47,510 nucleotides of DNA from Gammaproteobacteria bacterium. Lineage in GTDB: Bacteria > Pseudomonadota > Gammaproteobacteria > PS1 > Pseudothioglobaceae. The stretch covers positions 1 through 47,510 of the forward strand of contig JAPYOZ010000002.1 of the NCBI GenBank assembly GCA_029941485.1, in the 5' to 3' direction. The notes beneath the pieces are model-generated. The model searched no databases. It saw only the letters and a program-made list of their open reading frames with translations, and had not been told where the DNA came from. Within the stretch, counting starts at the first letter, position 1; each line of letters starts with the position of its first letter. The position numbers and the translations under genes are program-made. Positions 1-10,777 of this stretch are shown piece by piece.

Positions 1-677
1 AATTTTTAAAAGATGAATTATCCAAACTACTGATTAAAGATAATCAACTAGATACCGATATTAAGGGAACTTTTGTGATTTTAGTCGTGGGCATTAACGG
101 CGCTGGAAAAACCACCACCATTGGAAAATTGGCTAAATTGTTTCAAAATCAAGGGAAATCAGTCATGCTGGCTGCAGGTGATACTTTCCGAGCAGCGGCG
201 GTTGAGCAGCTTAAAGTTTGGGGTGAGCGTAATGAAATACCGGTGGTTGCCCAAGATACTGGCGCTGATGCGGCTTCGGTAATTTTTGATGCATACGAAT
301 CAGCGCGTGCTAAAAATATTGATATTTTGATTGCTGATACTGCCGGAAGATTGCACACGCAAGGCAATCTGATGCAAGAGTTAGAGAAAATCAAGCGTGT
401 ACTCAAAAAATACAACGAAGATGCCCCACATGAAACCATGCTGGTGATTGACGGTGGCTCGGGGCAAAATGCCATCAATCAAGCGGTTGAGTTCAATAAA
501 GCAATTGATCTCAGTGGTATTAGCATCACCAAACTTGATGGTACCGCCAAAGGCGGTGTGTTGTTTGCCATCTCTGATGAGTTGAAGCTACCTATTCGCT
601 ACATTGGTGTGGGTGAAGGCATTAATGATCTTAAGCCGTTTAAGGCAACGGAGTTTGTTGATGCTTTGTTTGATTAG
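1..677 (+). CDS. ftsY: Signal recognition particle receptor FtsY, C-terminal part (5' truncated by window edge)
   Basis: Open frame from base 3 to TAG at 675-677; SRP GTPase motifs GINGAGKTTTIGKLA, DTFRAAA, DTAGR, TKLDGTAKGG. Confidence 0.96.
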   Translation, partial: FLKDELSKLLIKDNQLDTDIKGTFVILVVGINGAGKTTTIGKLAKLFQNQGKSVMLAAGDTFRAAAVEQLKVWGERNEIPVVAQDTGADAASVIFDAYESARAKNIDILIADTAGRLHTQGNLMQELEKIKRVLKKYNEDAPHETMLVIDGGSGQNAINQAVEFNKAIDLSGISITKLDGTAKGGVLFAISDELKLPIRYIGVGEGINDLKPFKATEFVDALFD

Positions 678-1657
678 ACTGAAATTACCAATTTTCCAAT
701 CATACTTCCTTGCTCAATAATTTGATGGGCTTTGGTGATATTTTCCTTATTAATCGGGGAAAAATTCTCAGTCATCGTGGTCACAATTGTTTTGTTGTCA
801 ATTAAATTGGATACCTGATTAAGCAATTCGTGCTGTTTAACCATGTCATCCGTTGTGAACATTGAGCGTGTAAACATCATTTCCCATACCAAAGTGATGC
901 TCTTTGCCTTGAGTAAATTAATGTCGTAATTTCGAGTGGCATTCGCCAACAAACAAATACTGCCTTGTGGTGCAATAATTTGCGCCATGATTTCAAAGTA
1001 CTCGTCAGGATTACCCATGCAAAGAATAAAATCTGGTGCAGTAAGCTTGTTTGCTCTAAATTGCTCGGCCAAGTTGCAATGATCAATCACTGTATCGGCG
1101 CCCATTTGTTTGCACCAATCCCTAGATTCATCACGTGAAGCCGTAGCAATGACGTTTATGCCAATCACTTGCTTAGCAAATTGAATCGCCATGGAGCCTA
1201 CACCACCGGCAGCACCAATTAACAATAAAGTTTTATTTTGGTCTTCCGCGCTAATTTTTAGGCGATGAAATAACGATTCCCAAGCGGTAATGCTGGTGAG
1301 TGGCAATGCGGCGGCTTGTTTAAAATTAAGTGAAGTTGGCTTAATACCAACAATGCGTTCATCGATTAATTGGTGGGTGGCATTCGAGCCATCTCGGGTC
1401 ATATCACCGGCATAAAATACTTCATCGCCTACTTTGAACAAAGAGGTTTGACTGCCAACCTTACGTACAATACCGCAAGCATCAAACCCTAGAATCACCG
1501 GTGTTTCTTGTTTCTTAACAACAGTTTGTTTTATCTTGGTGTCAATTGGATTAATGGAAATGGCTTGAATCTCAACCAATAAATCACGCTCAAGCGGGTT
1601 GGCTATTTTTTTTTCAAAGTTAACAAACTTGATGCCGTTGTAACCAACTGCCTGCAT
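674..1657 (-). CDS. Zinc-type alcohol dehydrogenase-like / quinone oxidoreductase family protein
   Basis: MDR fold: GFDACGIV, GAAGGVGSMAIQFAK nucleotide-binding motif. Confidence 0.85.
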   Translation of the reverse strand: MQAVGYNGIKFVNFEKKIANPLERDLLVEIQAISINPIDTKIKQTVVKKQETPVILGFDACGIVRKVGSQTSLFKVGDEVFYAGDMTRDGSNATHQLIDERIVGIKPTSLNFKQAAALPLTSITAWESLFHRLKISAEDQNKTLLLIGAAGGVGSMAIQFAKQVIGINVIATASRDESRDWCKQMGADTVIDHCNLAEQFRANKLTAPDFILCMGNPDEYFEIMAQIIAPQGSICLLANATRNYDINLLKAKSITLVWEMMFTRSMFTTDDMVKQHELLNQVSNLIDNKTIVTTMTENFSPINKENITKAHQIIEQGSMIGKLVISV

Positions 1658-1659
1658 GA

Positions 1660-2343
1660 TTATTTACGAGTGTTTTTCTCAATACGCAACATCGCCAACA
1701 TCATCACAAATATAATGAAAATACCTAACATTAAGGCTGCTGCACCTAGTATTGCAAACCCTATTGCCTCGTCTATCGTAATTGAGGCTAGTTTAAATAA
1801 AAAGTATTGTTGTATATTTAATTGCTTGTTTACATCGACTTGTTTGGCAAATTCTTGATCGTGCCATTTAATAAAATTATCGACATTAACCTGTGAACCG
1901 CCAACATCGACCATCTGTTTGATGAGTCGAGCTAATGACTTTGCATAAGCCAATTGCAGTTCTTTAGTGTAAGGATTTGATTTGATTTTTACTAAAATAC
2001 TAACGTTTTGTTTTAAATCCGTTTTATCAATCACATCTTCGGGTAACCTTTCTAAATTAGCAACAATTTTTTCTATGTGAGTATTAAATTCTTGATTGAA
2101 CTTATCTTCCTCTTTAGTATTTAAAGCTTGAATCTCGTCTTTTGTTTGGGCACTAATTGGATTTTGATATTTGGCAAATTCAATCGCCGGAACATTGGAT
2201 TTATTACTTATGCTAGCATTGATTTTGTCGTAACTTATAAAGCTCATCACTACCACTAGTACAAATGCAATCAGTGCAAAAAATAGCCCTAAACGCTGCA
2301 CAATTATAAAAAAGTTTTTTTCAATTGATTTCAACATACTCAT
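1660..2343 (-). CDS. Hypothetical membrane protein with N- and C-terminal TM helices
   Basis: Hydrophobic segments at both ends (LGLFFALIAFVLVVVMSF; AIGFAILGAAALMLGIFIIFVMMLAML) flanking a charged 150-aa middle; no family recognised. Confidence 0.75.
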   Translation of the reverse strand: MSMLKSIEKNFFIIVQRLGLFFALIAFVLVVVMSFISYDKINASISNKSNVPAIEFAKYQNPISAQTKDEIQALNTKEEDKFNQEFNTHIEKIVANLERLPEDVIDKTDLKQNVSILVKIKSNPYTKELQLAYAKSLARLIKQMVDVGGSQVNVDNFIKWHDQEFAKQVDVNKQLNIQQYFLFKLASITIDEAIGFAILGAAALMLGIFIIFVMMLAMLRIEKNTRK

Positions 2344-2625
2344 TTATCCTTTGTTATCCATAATGTTATTAATTTTCTTTGCTAACTCAACATCCAACTC
2401 GGTAATACCACCTTCACTGTGCGTTACCAGATCAATTGTAACGGTTTTATAAACATTTGACCATTCAGGGTGGTGATTCATCTTCTCAGCAACAATAGCC
2501 ACTTGCGACATAAAACCAAACGCTTGAACAAAATTATCCAACACGAACTCTCGATGAAGCTTTCCGTTGACAATTGTCCAGTCTTGTAATTTATCCAATG
2601 CTTTTTGATCAAGTTTAGCGTTCAT
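2344..2625 (-). CDS. phhB: Pterin-4-alpha-carbinolamine dehydratase
   Basis: PCD motif [40 protein letters not shown]. Confidence 0.93.
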   Translation of the reverse strand: MNAKLDQKALDKLQDWTIVNGKLHREFVLDNFVQAFGFMSQVAIVAEKMNHHPEWSNVYKTVTIDLVTHSEGGITELDVELAKKINNIMDNKG

Positions 2626-2628
2626 TAC

Positions 2629-3543
2629 TTACCCTTTTAAAATATCTCTTGCTCCGAGTGACAATAATTTATCAGCCAATTCTACTCCTAAAATTTCTGC
2701 CTTAGTAACATCACCACAAACTTGTTGTTTTAAGATGATGCCTGTGTCTACATTACCAACCAAACCAGTGAGTGTCATTTGATCGTTATTAATGGTTGAA
2801 AAACCAGCAATAGGCACTGAACACCCTCCTTCTAGTTTTTCATTCATTGCGCGTTCGGCAACAACTCTTTGCGTGGTATCAACGTCGATCAGCGGTGTAA
2901 TCAGGTCTAAGATTTCCGTGTCATTGGCACGAATTTCAATACCAACTGCTCCTTGTCCTACTGCTGGCAAGCTTTGCTCTGGTGATATTTGTTGTTTAAT
3001 TCTATCTTCAAACCCTAATCGAATTAACCCTGCACAAGCCAAAATAATGGCATCGTACTCACCATCGTCTAATTTCTTAAGTCGTGTATTTACATTGCCA
3101 CGCAAGTCTAAGATTTCTAAATCGGGACGAATGGCCTTGAGCTGCACAATACGGCGCATGGAACATGTGCCCACTTTAGCACCTTGTGGTAAATCATCAA
3201 CCTTATCAAAATTATTAGAAACAAAAGCGTCAAATGGATTTTCACGCTTTAAAATGGCACCCAGTTCAAACCCGGGTGGGATTTCATACGGTACGTCTTT
3301 CATTGAATGCACAGCAATATCAGCATCACCATCAAGCATACCTTGCTCTAACTCTTTGATAAACAAGCCTTTTCCGCCAATTTTTGACAAGGGTGAGTTT
3401 AGTACTTGATCCCCTTTTGTGGTCATTTTAACCAGCTCAACCTTTAGGCCGGGGTGGTGGTATTCTAATCTGGCTTTAACATGTTCAGCTTGCCATAAGG
3501 CTAGTGGACTTTTACGTGTTGCAATTTTTAAAGTTTTATTCAT
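2629..3543 (-). CDS. hemC: Porphobilinogen deaminase (hydroxymethylbilane synthase); start corrected from ORF-track 3798 to ATG at 3543
   Basis: [22 protein letters not shown] start; [55 protein letters not shown]. Confidence 0.96.
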   Translation of the reverse strand: MNKTLKIATRKSPLALWQAEHVKARLEYHHPGLKVELVKMTTKGDQVLNSPLSKIGGKGLFIKELEQGMLDGDADIAVHSMKDVPYEIPPGFELGAILKRENPFDAFVSNNFDKVDDLPQGAKVGTCSMRRIVQLKAIRPDLEILDLRGNVNTRLKKLDDGEYDAIILACAGLIRLGFEDRIKQQISPEQSLPAVGQGAVGIEIRANDTEILDLITPLIDVDTTQRVVAERAMNEKLEGGCSVPIAGFSTINNDQMTLTGLVGNVDTGIILKQQVCGDVTKAEILGVELADKLLSLGARDILKG

Positions 3544-3565
3544 GCTTTGTATTAAAATAGGACAA

Positions 3566-4045
3566 ATGATTCGATACAGTTTATTTTTTTTACTCTTGTT
3601 TTCAAACGTCAGTATAGCTGAAGAGCTCACCCTGCCAGTTGCAAAAGACTTTTTAATGGATTCCCAAAAAGTTTGGAAACAAAAGATCCCTATTTTAATA
3701 ATGTTTTCTATCCCTGACTGTGGATATTGTAAAAAAATCAAAGAAGATGTTTTGAGTCCAATGGCAACAATGGAAGAATATAACAAAAAAATCATCATCC
3801 GTCATATTGACGCCAGTAGTTTTGATGAAATCAACAATTTTTATAACGAAGAGGTTTCTCACAACGAATTTGCCTTTACACGTGCCATTAACTTTTTTCC
3901 AACGGTAGTGCTAGTTGACAATTACGGCTCAACCCTGGGTAAAATTACGGGCGTTCCTAGTGAAGAACTATATTGGACTGATCTAGACGAAGTGATTGAA
4001 AAATCAACCAAAAAATTACATCAACGAATGGGTGCAACCTTATGA
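3566..4045 (+). CDS. Exported thioredoxin-fold protein (SoxW/DsbC-like, CGYC active site); start corrected from 3419
   Basis: Signal peptide [18 protein letters not shown], motif [15 protein letters not shown], cis-Pro region [12 protein letters not shown]-like aggaca upstream of 3566. Confidence 0.8.
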   Translation: MIRYSLFFLLLFSNVSIAEELTLPVAKDFLMDSQKVWKQKIPILIMFSIPDCGYCKKIKEDVLSPMATMEEYNKKIIIRHIDASSFDEINNFYNEEVSHNEFAFTRAINFFPTVVLVDNYGSTLGKITGVPSEELYWTDLDEVIEKSTKKLHQRMGATL

Positions 4046-5427
4046 CAACAAAAACTAACCAATCTTGGGGTGGACGCTTTAACGAACCGACTGATGAGTT
4101 TGTGAAGATTTTTGGCGCCTCGGTGTTTTTTGATAAAATTCTTGCGCCGTATGACATTCAGGGCTCTATCGCACATGCAACAATGCTTAGTGAAGTAGGT
4201 ATTCTCACGGCAGAAGAAAAAGACCAAGTCATTAAAGGGCTTAATCAAATTTCAGATGAAATTAATGCAGGAGAATTCGAATGGTCAGTTGCACTAGAAG
4301 ATGTGCACATGAATATCGAATCTCGTCTGACTGAAATTTGTGGTGATGCCGGCAAAAAACTTCACACTGGTCGTTCACGTAATGACCAAGTAGCTACTGA
4401 TATTCGCCTTTATTTACGTGATCAAATCGATATGGTCGCCGATGAAATCAAACGTTTGCAATCAGCACTACTTGACTTAGCTGAAAAAGAAGCTGGAACG
4501 ATTTTGCCGGGCTTTACTCACTTACAAGCTGCACAACCAATTAGCTTTGGACACCACATGATGGCCTATTTTGAAATGCTATCACGTGACGTTGAACGTC
4601 TAGTTGATGCTCAAAAGCGTGTTAATACAATGCCACTGGGTAGCGCTGCATTAGCAGGCACAACTTATCCGATTAATCGTGAGCGTACGGCTGAACTATT
4701 AGGTTTTGAGCGTATTTGCACCAACTCGCTTGATGGTGTGAGTGATCGAGATTTTGCTATTGAGTTCTTATCGGCGGCCAGTATTACTATGATGCACTTA
4801 TCGCGTTTTTCAGAAGAGCTAATTTTATGGTCAAGTGCGCAATTTGATTTTATCGAACTGCCAGACAGCTTCTGTACAGGTTCATCGATTATGCCGCAGA
4901 AGAAAAATCCTGATGTGCCAGAATTAGTCCGTGGAAAAACTGGCCGTGTGTATGGCAACCTGACTTCATTATTAACCATTATGAAGGCTCAGCCACTTGC
5001 TTACAACAAAGACAACCAAGAAGACAAAGAGCCACTGTTTGATACAGTTGACACACTAAAGGCTTGCTTACGCGTGTTTGCCGATATGGTGCCAACCATT
5101 GAAACCAAGCGCGACAACATGTATAACTCAACTAAAAAAGGTTATACCACTGCAACTGATTTGGCCGATTATCTGGTTAAAAAAGGCCTGCCATTCCGTG
5201 ATGCGCATGAGGTGGTAGGCCAGTCGGTTTCTTATGGCATTGAACACCAAAAAGATCTTAGCGAGTTAAGCCTGGAAGAATTGCAAGTGTTTGATGATCG
5301 CATTGAAAACGATGTGTTTGACATACTCTCTTTAGAGGGTTCACTTTGTGCGCGTGATCATCTAGGTGCGACTGCACCCAATCAAGTTAAAGCCGCGATA
5401 AAAACTGCTCGAAAATCTCTAAAATAA
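4042..5427 (+). CDS. argH: Argininosuccinate lyase
   Basis: GGRF start region, [31 protein letters not shown] signature. Confidence 0.98.
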   Translation: MTTKTNQSWGGRFNEPTDEFVKIFGASVFFDKILAPYDIQGSIAHATMLSEVGILTAEEKDQVIKGLNQISDEINAGEFEWSVALEDVHMNIESRLTEICGDAGKKLHTGRSRNDQVATDIRLYLRDQIDMVADEIKRLQSALLDLAEKEAGTILPGFTHLQAAQPISFGHHMMAYFEMLSRDVERLVDAQKRVNTMPLGSAALAGTTYPINRERTAELLGFERICTNSLDGVSDRDFAIEFLSAASITMMHLSRFSEELILWSSAQFDFIELPDSFCTGSSIMPQKKNPDVPELVRGKTGRVYGNLTSLLTIMKAQPLAYNKDNQEDKEPLFDTVDTLKACLRVFADMVPTIETKRDNMYNSTKKGYTTATDLADYLVKKGLPFRDAHEVVGQSVSYGIEHQKDLSELSLEELQVFDDRIENDVFDILSLEGSLCARDHLGATAPNQVKAAIKTARKSLK

Positions 5428-6371
5428 TGCATTCTAAAAGTATGCGTATTGTATTTGCAGGCACGCCTGATTTTTCTGTTGGTGTTCTAGAATCACTCAT
5501 TAATGCAGGGCATGATATTAAAGGCGTCTACTGTCAGCCGGATCGCCCAAAAGGTCGTGGTCGTGTACTGAGCGCTTGCCCAGTAAAAGAAAAAGCACTA
5601 GAACACAATCTGGCTATCTTTCAACCTGAAAGCTTAAAAGATGAAGCCGAACAACAAATTTTGGCCAGCCTTAATGCGGATATCATGGTGGTAGTAGCCT
5701 ATGGGCAGCTCTTACCCAAAGTTGTATTAGAAACACCTAAATATGGCTGTCTCAATATTCATGCATCGCTATTACCACGTTGGCGTGGTGCGGCCCCTAT
5801 TCAACGCGCAATCTTAGCAGGTGATACACAAACCGGTATAGGTATCATGCAAATGAATGAAGGGCTAGATACCGGTGATATTCTGCTAGAAAAAACTTGC
5901 GCCATTACCAAGTCCGACACAGCGCAATCTCTACATGATAAATTAGCCATTCTTGGTGCACAAGGTATTATCGAGGCCCTTGAAAATCTTGAACAGCTCA
6001 CACCTACTGTTCAAGATGAGGCTGGTATCACCTATGCCAAAAAACTAAGCAAAGATGAAGCTTGGATAGACTGGAATAAATCCGCAGTTGAAATCAGCCA
6101 ACAAATCAGAGCCTTTAACCCCTACCCCATTGCTCAGGCCAATGCAACAAGCAACAAGTTCGATAATAAGGTTTTACGTATTTTATCTGCAAGTATTATA
6201 GACAAGGCCTATAACCAGAAACCAGGTGAAGTAATTGAATGCACCAAAGGTGTTTGCCATGTAGCAACTGGTGATGATGTATTGAACTTAGAGAAAGTTC
6301 AATTAGCTGGCAAAAAAGTAGTTGATATTAAAGATTTTACTAATGCTTATAATTTAACAAAACTAAGCTGA
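5427..6371 (+). CDS. fmt: Methionyl-tRNA formyltransferase (start may be ATG at 5442)
   Basis: MRIVFAGTPDFSV, NIHASLLPRWRGAAPIQRAI, QMNEGLDTGDIL. Confidence 0.97.
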   Translation: MHSKSMRIVFAGTPDFSVGVLESLINAGHDIKGVYCQPDRPKGRGRVLSACPVKEKALEHNLAIFQPESLKDEAEQQILASLNADIMVVVAYGQLLPKVVLETPKYGCLNIHASLLPRWRGAAPIQRAILAGDTQTGIGIMQMNEGLDTGDILLEKTCAITKSDTAQSLHDKLAILGAQGIIEALENLEQLTPTVQDEAGITYAKKLSKDEAWIDWNKSAVEISQQIRAFNPYPIAQANATSNKFDNKVLRILSASIIDKAYNQKPGEVIECTKGVCHVATGDDVLNLEKVQLAGKKVVDIKDFTNAYNLTKLS

Positions 6372-6799
6372 CGCCAGGCTTCATAAGCCACAATAGAAAC
6401 ACAGTTCGACAAATTCAAACTACGTGAACCCGCTTGCATTGGCAGTGTGATCCCTGGATATTGATTCAATATTTCTTGTGGAAGACCTCGTGTCTCTGGG
6501 CCAAATAAAAATGAATCACCGCTTTGGTATTCAATATCTGTATAGCTTGTTTTTACTTTCGAGCTCACTGCAAACAATCGATCAGGCTTGGCTCTGGCCA
6601 AATAATCTTCAAAATTTTCATATTCAGTTACTTTTGCTAACTCTTTGTAGTCTAGCCCAGCACGACGCAAACGCTTGTCAGTAATTTCAAAACCAAAAGG
6701 TTTGATTAAATGCAAGCTTGCACCCATATTTGCAGACAAACGAATTAAGCTACCTGTGTTGTTGGGAATCTCTGGTTCGAATAATACTAAATTTAACAT
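6347..6799 (-). CDS. trmL: tRNA (cytidine(34)-2'-O)-methyltransferase
   Basis: SPOUT motifs MLNLVLFEPEIPNNTGSLIRLSANMGASLHLI, LFGPETRGLP, MQAGSRSLNLSNCVSIVAYEAWRQ. Confidence 0.95.
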   Translation of the reverse strand: MLNLVLFEPEIPNNTGSLIRLSANMGASLHLIKPFGFEITDKRLRRAGLDYKELAKVTEYENFEDYLARAKPDRLFAVSSKVKTSYTDIEYQSGDSFLFGPETRGLPQEILNQYPGITLPMQAGSRSLNLSNCVSIVAYEAWRQLSFVKL

Positions 6800-6814
6800 A
6801 ATATTTTATTTTTA

Positions 6815-6845
6815 CCCTTGAATAAGCGGACATCATCCCATAAAT
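6815..6845 (+). promoter_or_regulatory. Sigma32 (RpoH)-type heat-shock promoter upstream of clpB
   Basis: CCCTTGAA (6815-6822), 14-bp spacer, CCCATAAAT (6837-6845), close to the CTTGAA-N13-17-CCCCATNT consensus, 34 bp before the clpB ATG. Confidence 0.75.
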
Positions 6846-6878
6846 AGAGGTTAACTTAATAAAAAACAATCGAGTAAA

Positions 6879-9440
6879 TTGATGGACATTAATAAATTAA
6901 CCTCACAATTCCAACAAGACTTGGGCGCTGCGCAATCCATTGCCACTCAGCATAATCACACTGTGATCGAGCCGATTCATGTACTCAAAACTATGATTCA
7001 AAATGGTGAAAGTAGTGTTAGAAATTTGCTTACACAGACTAAAGTGGATTTGCCAAAAGTCAGCCAACAATTAGACCAAGCCATTGATGCTTTGGCTAAA
7101 GTAAGCAGCCCAAATGGTGATGTTAATATTTCACAAAATTTATTACGTTTGTTGAACCAAGCTGATAAATTAGCGATTGATCGAGGTGATGCTTATTTAT
7201 CAACCGAATTATTTCTACTGGCAATTATAGAAAGCAATGACACGGCCAGTAAAATTTTAAAAGATTGTGGTGCTGACAAGAAAAACCTAAGCACTGCTAT
7301 TGATACCCTTAGAGGAGGCGAAAGCGTGAATGATCAAAATGCAGAAACACAAAGAGATGCACTGAATAAATACACACAAGACTTAACTCAGCTAGCCATT
7401 GATGGCAAACTCGATCCAGTCATTGGTCGCGACGGTGAAATCCGGCGTGCGATTCAAGTATTGCAACGCCGTACTAAGAATAATCCAGTACTCATCGGTG
7501 AGCCCGGTGTCGGTAAAACTGCCATTGTTGAAGGCTTGGCACAGCGCATAATCAACGGTGAAGTCCCCGAAGGAGTTAAAGGAAAACGTGTGTTGTCACT
7601 AGACATGGCGGCACTGGTTGCTGGTGCAAAATATCGAGGAGAATTTGAAGAACGCTTAAAAGCCGTCCTTAAAGATTTAGAAACCGAACAAGGTCAAGTG
7701 ATTTTGTTTATTGATGAGCTTCATACCATGGTTGGTGCGGGAAAATCTGATGGCGCGATGGATGCAGGCAACATGCTAAAACCAGCATTGGCTCGCGGTG
7801 ACTTACATTGTATGGGCGCTACCACCTTAGATGAATACCGTCAGTACATTGAAAAAGACTCGGCACTCGAACGTCGTTTCCAAAAAGTATTAGTTGACGA
7901 GCCTACCGAAGAAGACACCATTGCCATCTTGCGCGGTTTGAAAGAAAAATACGAAGTCCACCATGGTGTTGAAATTACCGATCCTGCTATTATCGCAGCG
8001 GTTACTTATTCAACTCGCTACATCACGGACCGCCAACTACCCGACAAAGCGATTGATTTGATTGATGAGGCGGCCTCACAAATCCGCATGGAAATTGATT
8101 CAAAACCAGAATCAATGGACAAGCTCGATCGTAAGTTGGTACAACTCAAAATCGAACGAATGGCACTTAAAAAAGAGAAGGATAAAGCGTCTAAAGAACG
8201 ACTCAAAGAGATAGAAAATGTCATTAACAACCTTGAAAAGGAATACTCTGATCTTGAAGAAATATGGAAAAAAGAAAAATCCATGGTGCAGGGTGCACAA
8301 CACTTAAAAGAAGAACTTGAGCAAGCTAAAACCGACCTTGAAACAGCACATCGTAATAACGATTTAGCGAAAATGAGTGAATTGCAATACGGTGTCATTC
8401 CAGAATTAGAGAATAAAATTACCCAAGCTGAAAATGCCGATACCGAAAGCATGACTCTACTAAGAAACAAAGTCACGGAAGATGAAATCGCCCACATTGT
8501 TGCTCGTTGGACTGGAATTCCAGTGGATAAAATGATGGAAGGTGAAAAAGACAAACTCCTGCAAATGGAAAAAACTATCCACAAACGCCTAGTTGGTCAA
8601 GACAAAGCAGTCAAGGTAATTTCTGATGCAGTTCGTCGCTCACGTGCTGGATTGTCCGATCCTAATCGTCCCGATGGATCGTTTCTATTCATGGGTCCTA
8701 CCGGTGTTGGTAAAACTGAGCTGACTAAAGCTTTGGCAGATTTCTTGTTTGATACTGAACAAGCCATCGTGCGCGTGGACATGAGTGAGTTCATGGAAAA
8801 ACATTCGGTTTCACGTTTGATTGGCGCGCCTCCGGGCTATGTTGGTTATGAACAAGGCGGTGTATTGACTGAAGCTGTGCGTCGCAAACCTTATTCAATT
8901 ATTCTACTTGATGAAATTGAAAAAGCACATCCTGATGTTTTTAATATACTACTGCAAGTTTTAGACGACGGTCGCTTAACCGATGGTCAAGGTCGCACGG
9001 TTGATTTTAAAAACACGGTGATTGTAATGACTTCTAATTTAGGTTCGCATCTGATCCAAGAGAACCCAGGCAAAGACATGAGTGCAGAGCTAACCAAGCT
9101 TGTTGGAGAACATTTTAGACCCGAGTTTGTGAATCGTATTGATGAAATTGTTACCTTTAATAATCTTGAAAAAGAGCAAATCAAAGGCATTGCCGATATT
9201 CAAATTCAAATCTTACAATCGCGTTTATCCGATCTTAACCTTAAGTTAGAAATGAGCGATAAAGCTATGACAATGATTGTTGATAGAGGTTATGACCCAG
9301 TGTTTGGTGCACGACCACTGAAACGCACCATTCAACAGTTATTAGAAAATCCTTTATCACAGAAAATACTAGCTGGAGAATTCCTACCAGGATCAACCAT
9401 TCATGCAAACGTTAGTAATGATGAAATAGTGTTTTCTTAA
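6879..9440 (+). CDS. clpB: ATP-dependent disaggregase ClpB
   Basis: Two AAA+ modules ([30 protein letters not shown]) separated by coiled-coil middle domain. Confidence 0.98.
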   Translation: MMDINKLTSQFQQDLGAAQSIATQHNHTVIEPIHVLKTMIQNGESSVRNLLTQTKVDLPKVSQQLDQAIDALAKVSSPNGDVNISQNLLRLLNQADKLAIDRGDAYLSTELFLLAIIESNDTASKILKDCGADKKNLSTAIDTLRGGESVNDQNAETQRDALNKYTQDLTQLAIDGKLDPVIGRDGEIRRAIQVLQRRTKNNPVLIGEPGVGKTAIVEGLAQRIINGEVPEGVKGKRVLSLDMAALVAGAKYRGEFEERLKAVLKDLETEQGQVILFIDELHTMVGAGKSDGAMDAGNMLKPALARGDLHCMGATTLDEYRQYIEKDSALERRFQKVLVDEPTEEDTIAILRGLKEKYEVHHGVEITDPAIIAAVTYSTRYITDRQLPDKAIDLIDEAASQIRMEIDSKPESMDKLDRKLVQLKIERMALKKEKDKASKERLKEIENVINNLEKEYSDLEEIWKKEKSMVQGAQHLKEELEQAKTDLETAHRNNDLAKMSELQYGVIPELENKITQAENADTESMTLLRNKVTEDEIAHIVARWTGIPVDKMMEGEKDKLLQMEKTIHKRLVGQDKAVKVISDAVRRSRAGLSDPNRPDGSFLFMGPTGVGKTELTKALADFLFDTEQAIVRVDMSEFMEKHSVSRLIGAPPGYVGYEQGGVLTEAVRRKPYSIILLDEIEKAHPDVFNILLQVLDDGRLTDGQGRTVDFKNTVIVMTSNLGSHLIQENPGKDMSAELTKLVGEHFRPEFVNRIDEIVTFNNLEKEQIKGIADIQIQILQSRLSDLNLKLEMSDKAMTMIVDRGYDPVFGARPLKRTIQQLLENPLSQKILAGEFLPGSTIHANVSNDEIVFS

Positions 9441-9471
9441 GGACACAACCTCCCCTATCTTTCATAGAGAT

Positions 9472-9480
9472 TGATATAAT
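9472..9480 (+). promoter_or_regulatory. Extended -10 promoter element TGATATAAT just upstream of rsxE
   Basis: TGnTATAAT match; predicted start site close to the ATG at 9489. Confidence 0.5.
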
Positions 9481-9488
9481 CAAGCCCT

Positions 9489-10127
9489 ATGGAAGATTAC
9501 ATCAAAATTGTAAAAAATGGTCTATGGACTAACAACCAAGCTTTAGTTGCCTTACTGGGTCTGTGCCCTCTTCTGGCTGTTACTAATAATATTGTAAATG
9601 CCATTGGATTAGGCGTTGCTACAACTTTTGTATTGGTTGCTTCTAACGTTAGTGTTTCTATTTTTAGAAATCAAATCTCAAAAGAAGTTCGTATTCCTAT
9701 TTTTGTTTTACTAATCGCTTCTTTTGTTACTATTGTTGAGTTGGTAATGCAATCGTATTTTTACGATTTGTATTTAATACTGGGTATCTTTGTACCATTA
9801 ATTGTAACCAACTGTGCTATTCTGGGCAGAGCAGAGGCTTTTGCCAGTAAAAATACTTGGGGGAAATCTGCACTCGATGGGCTGATGATGGGTATTGGCT
9901 TTTCAGTCGTCCTGATTATATTAGGAGCAGTGCGAGAATTAATCGGTTCTGGTACATTATTTGACCAATCTGCCTTGCTACTAGGAAGCCTAGGTGATAC
10001 ACTAAGCATTACGGTGTTTGATGATTACCAAGGCACGTTGTTGGCTATCTTACCACCAGGAGCATTTATTGGCTTAGGGTTGATTGTTGCAGTTAAAAAT
10101 TGGTTCGATCAAATAAAAACAATTTAA
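9489..10127 (+). CDS. rsxE: Electron transport complex subunit RsxE/RnfE
   Basis: [25 protein letters not shown], multi-[29 protein letters not shown]. Confidence 0.92.
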   Translation: MEDYIKIVKNGLWTNNQALVALLGLCPLLAVTNNIVNAIGLGVATTFVLVASNVSVSIFRNQISKEVRIPIFVLLIASFVTIVELVMQSYFYDLYLILGIFVPLIVTNCAILGRAEAFASKNTWGKSALDGLMMGIGFSVVLIILGAVRELIGSGTLFDQSALLLGSLGDTLSITVFDDYQGTLLAILPPGAFIGLGLIVAVKNWFDQIKTI

Positions 10128-10147
10128 CAAAAAAAGAGGAGAGGGGA

Positions 10148-10774
10148 ATGAAAAAAATAATTTTATTATTTGCCAGTTTATTGGCACTGGGTGTTAATGC
10201 TGAAGGTGAAGTCACTAAAGAAGTGTTTATCTCACCAGGTTTGGTATTTGTTGATATCGTTCACAACAGTGAAACCGTTAGACTTCAAAGAGACCAAGAT
10301 AGAGAAAATGAGATATCGGATTTTTACCTAAAGACTGCACGTGGAAAAATCCAGCCCATGCACCCTTTTGCGCCCCATTTAGTTGAGACCATTGGCGAAT
10401 TAGACGTGATTGATTACGCCAAGAAAAGATCAGCCGGTGATGATACTATTATGATTATTGACACGCGCACACCAAATTGGCCAGTAATCACTGGTGGTAT
10501 TCCAACAGCAGTCAACATTCCTTATACACGCTTTAAGAAAAAAGAAAGAGCATTAGAGATCATGGAAGACAAACTGGGAGTACAAGTTGACGACACTTGG
10601 GACTTTACCTACGCCAAAACACTAATCATGTATTGTAATGGTGTTTGGTGTGGCCAAACACCGGCAGCCATTAAAGCACTACTGAGCTATGGTTATCCTG
10701 CTGCAAAAATTAAATACTATCGTGGTGGTATGAATGCTTGGAAATCTTTAGGATTGACAACGGTTAATTTATAA
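10148..10774 (+). CDS. Exported rhodanese-like domain protein; start corrected from 10100
   Basis: Signal peptide MKKIILLFASLLALGVNA; rhodanese features IDTRTPNWPVITGGIPTAVNIPY, active-site loop YCNGVWCGQTP, YYRGGMNAWKSLGL; SD gaggagaggg. Confidence 0.88.
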   Translation: MKKIILLFASLLALGVNAEGEVTKEVFISPGLVFVDIVHNSETVRLQRDQDRENEISDFYLKTARGKIQPMHPFAPHLVETIGELDVIDYAKKRSAGDDTIMIIDTRTPNWPVITGGIPTAVNIPYTRFKKKERALEIMEDKLGVQVDDTWDFTYAKTLIMYCNGVWCGQTPAAIKALLSYGYPAAKIKYYRGGMNAWKSLGLTTVNL

Positions 10775-10777
10775 ACC

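Noticed and set aside
2792-3409. 205-aa ORF antisense to hemC
   Set aside because: Lies entirely opposite hemC coding motifs; no independent coding evidence.
3419-3565. N-terminal extension of the thioredoxin ORF
   Set aside because: Antisense to the hemC N-terminus; the signal peptide and SD support ATG at 3566.
8018-8584. 188-aa ORF antisense to clpB
   Set aside because: Shadow ORF opposite a strongly conserved gene; low-complexity Ser-rich translation and no RBS logic.
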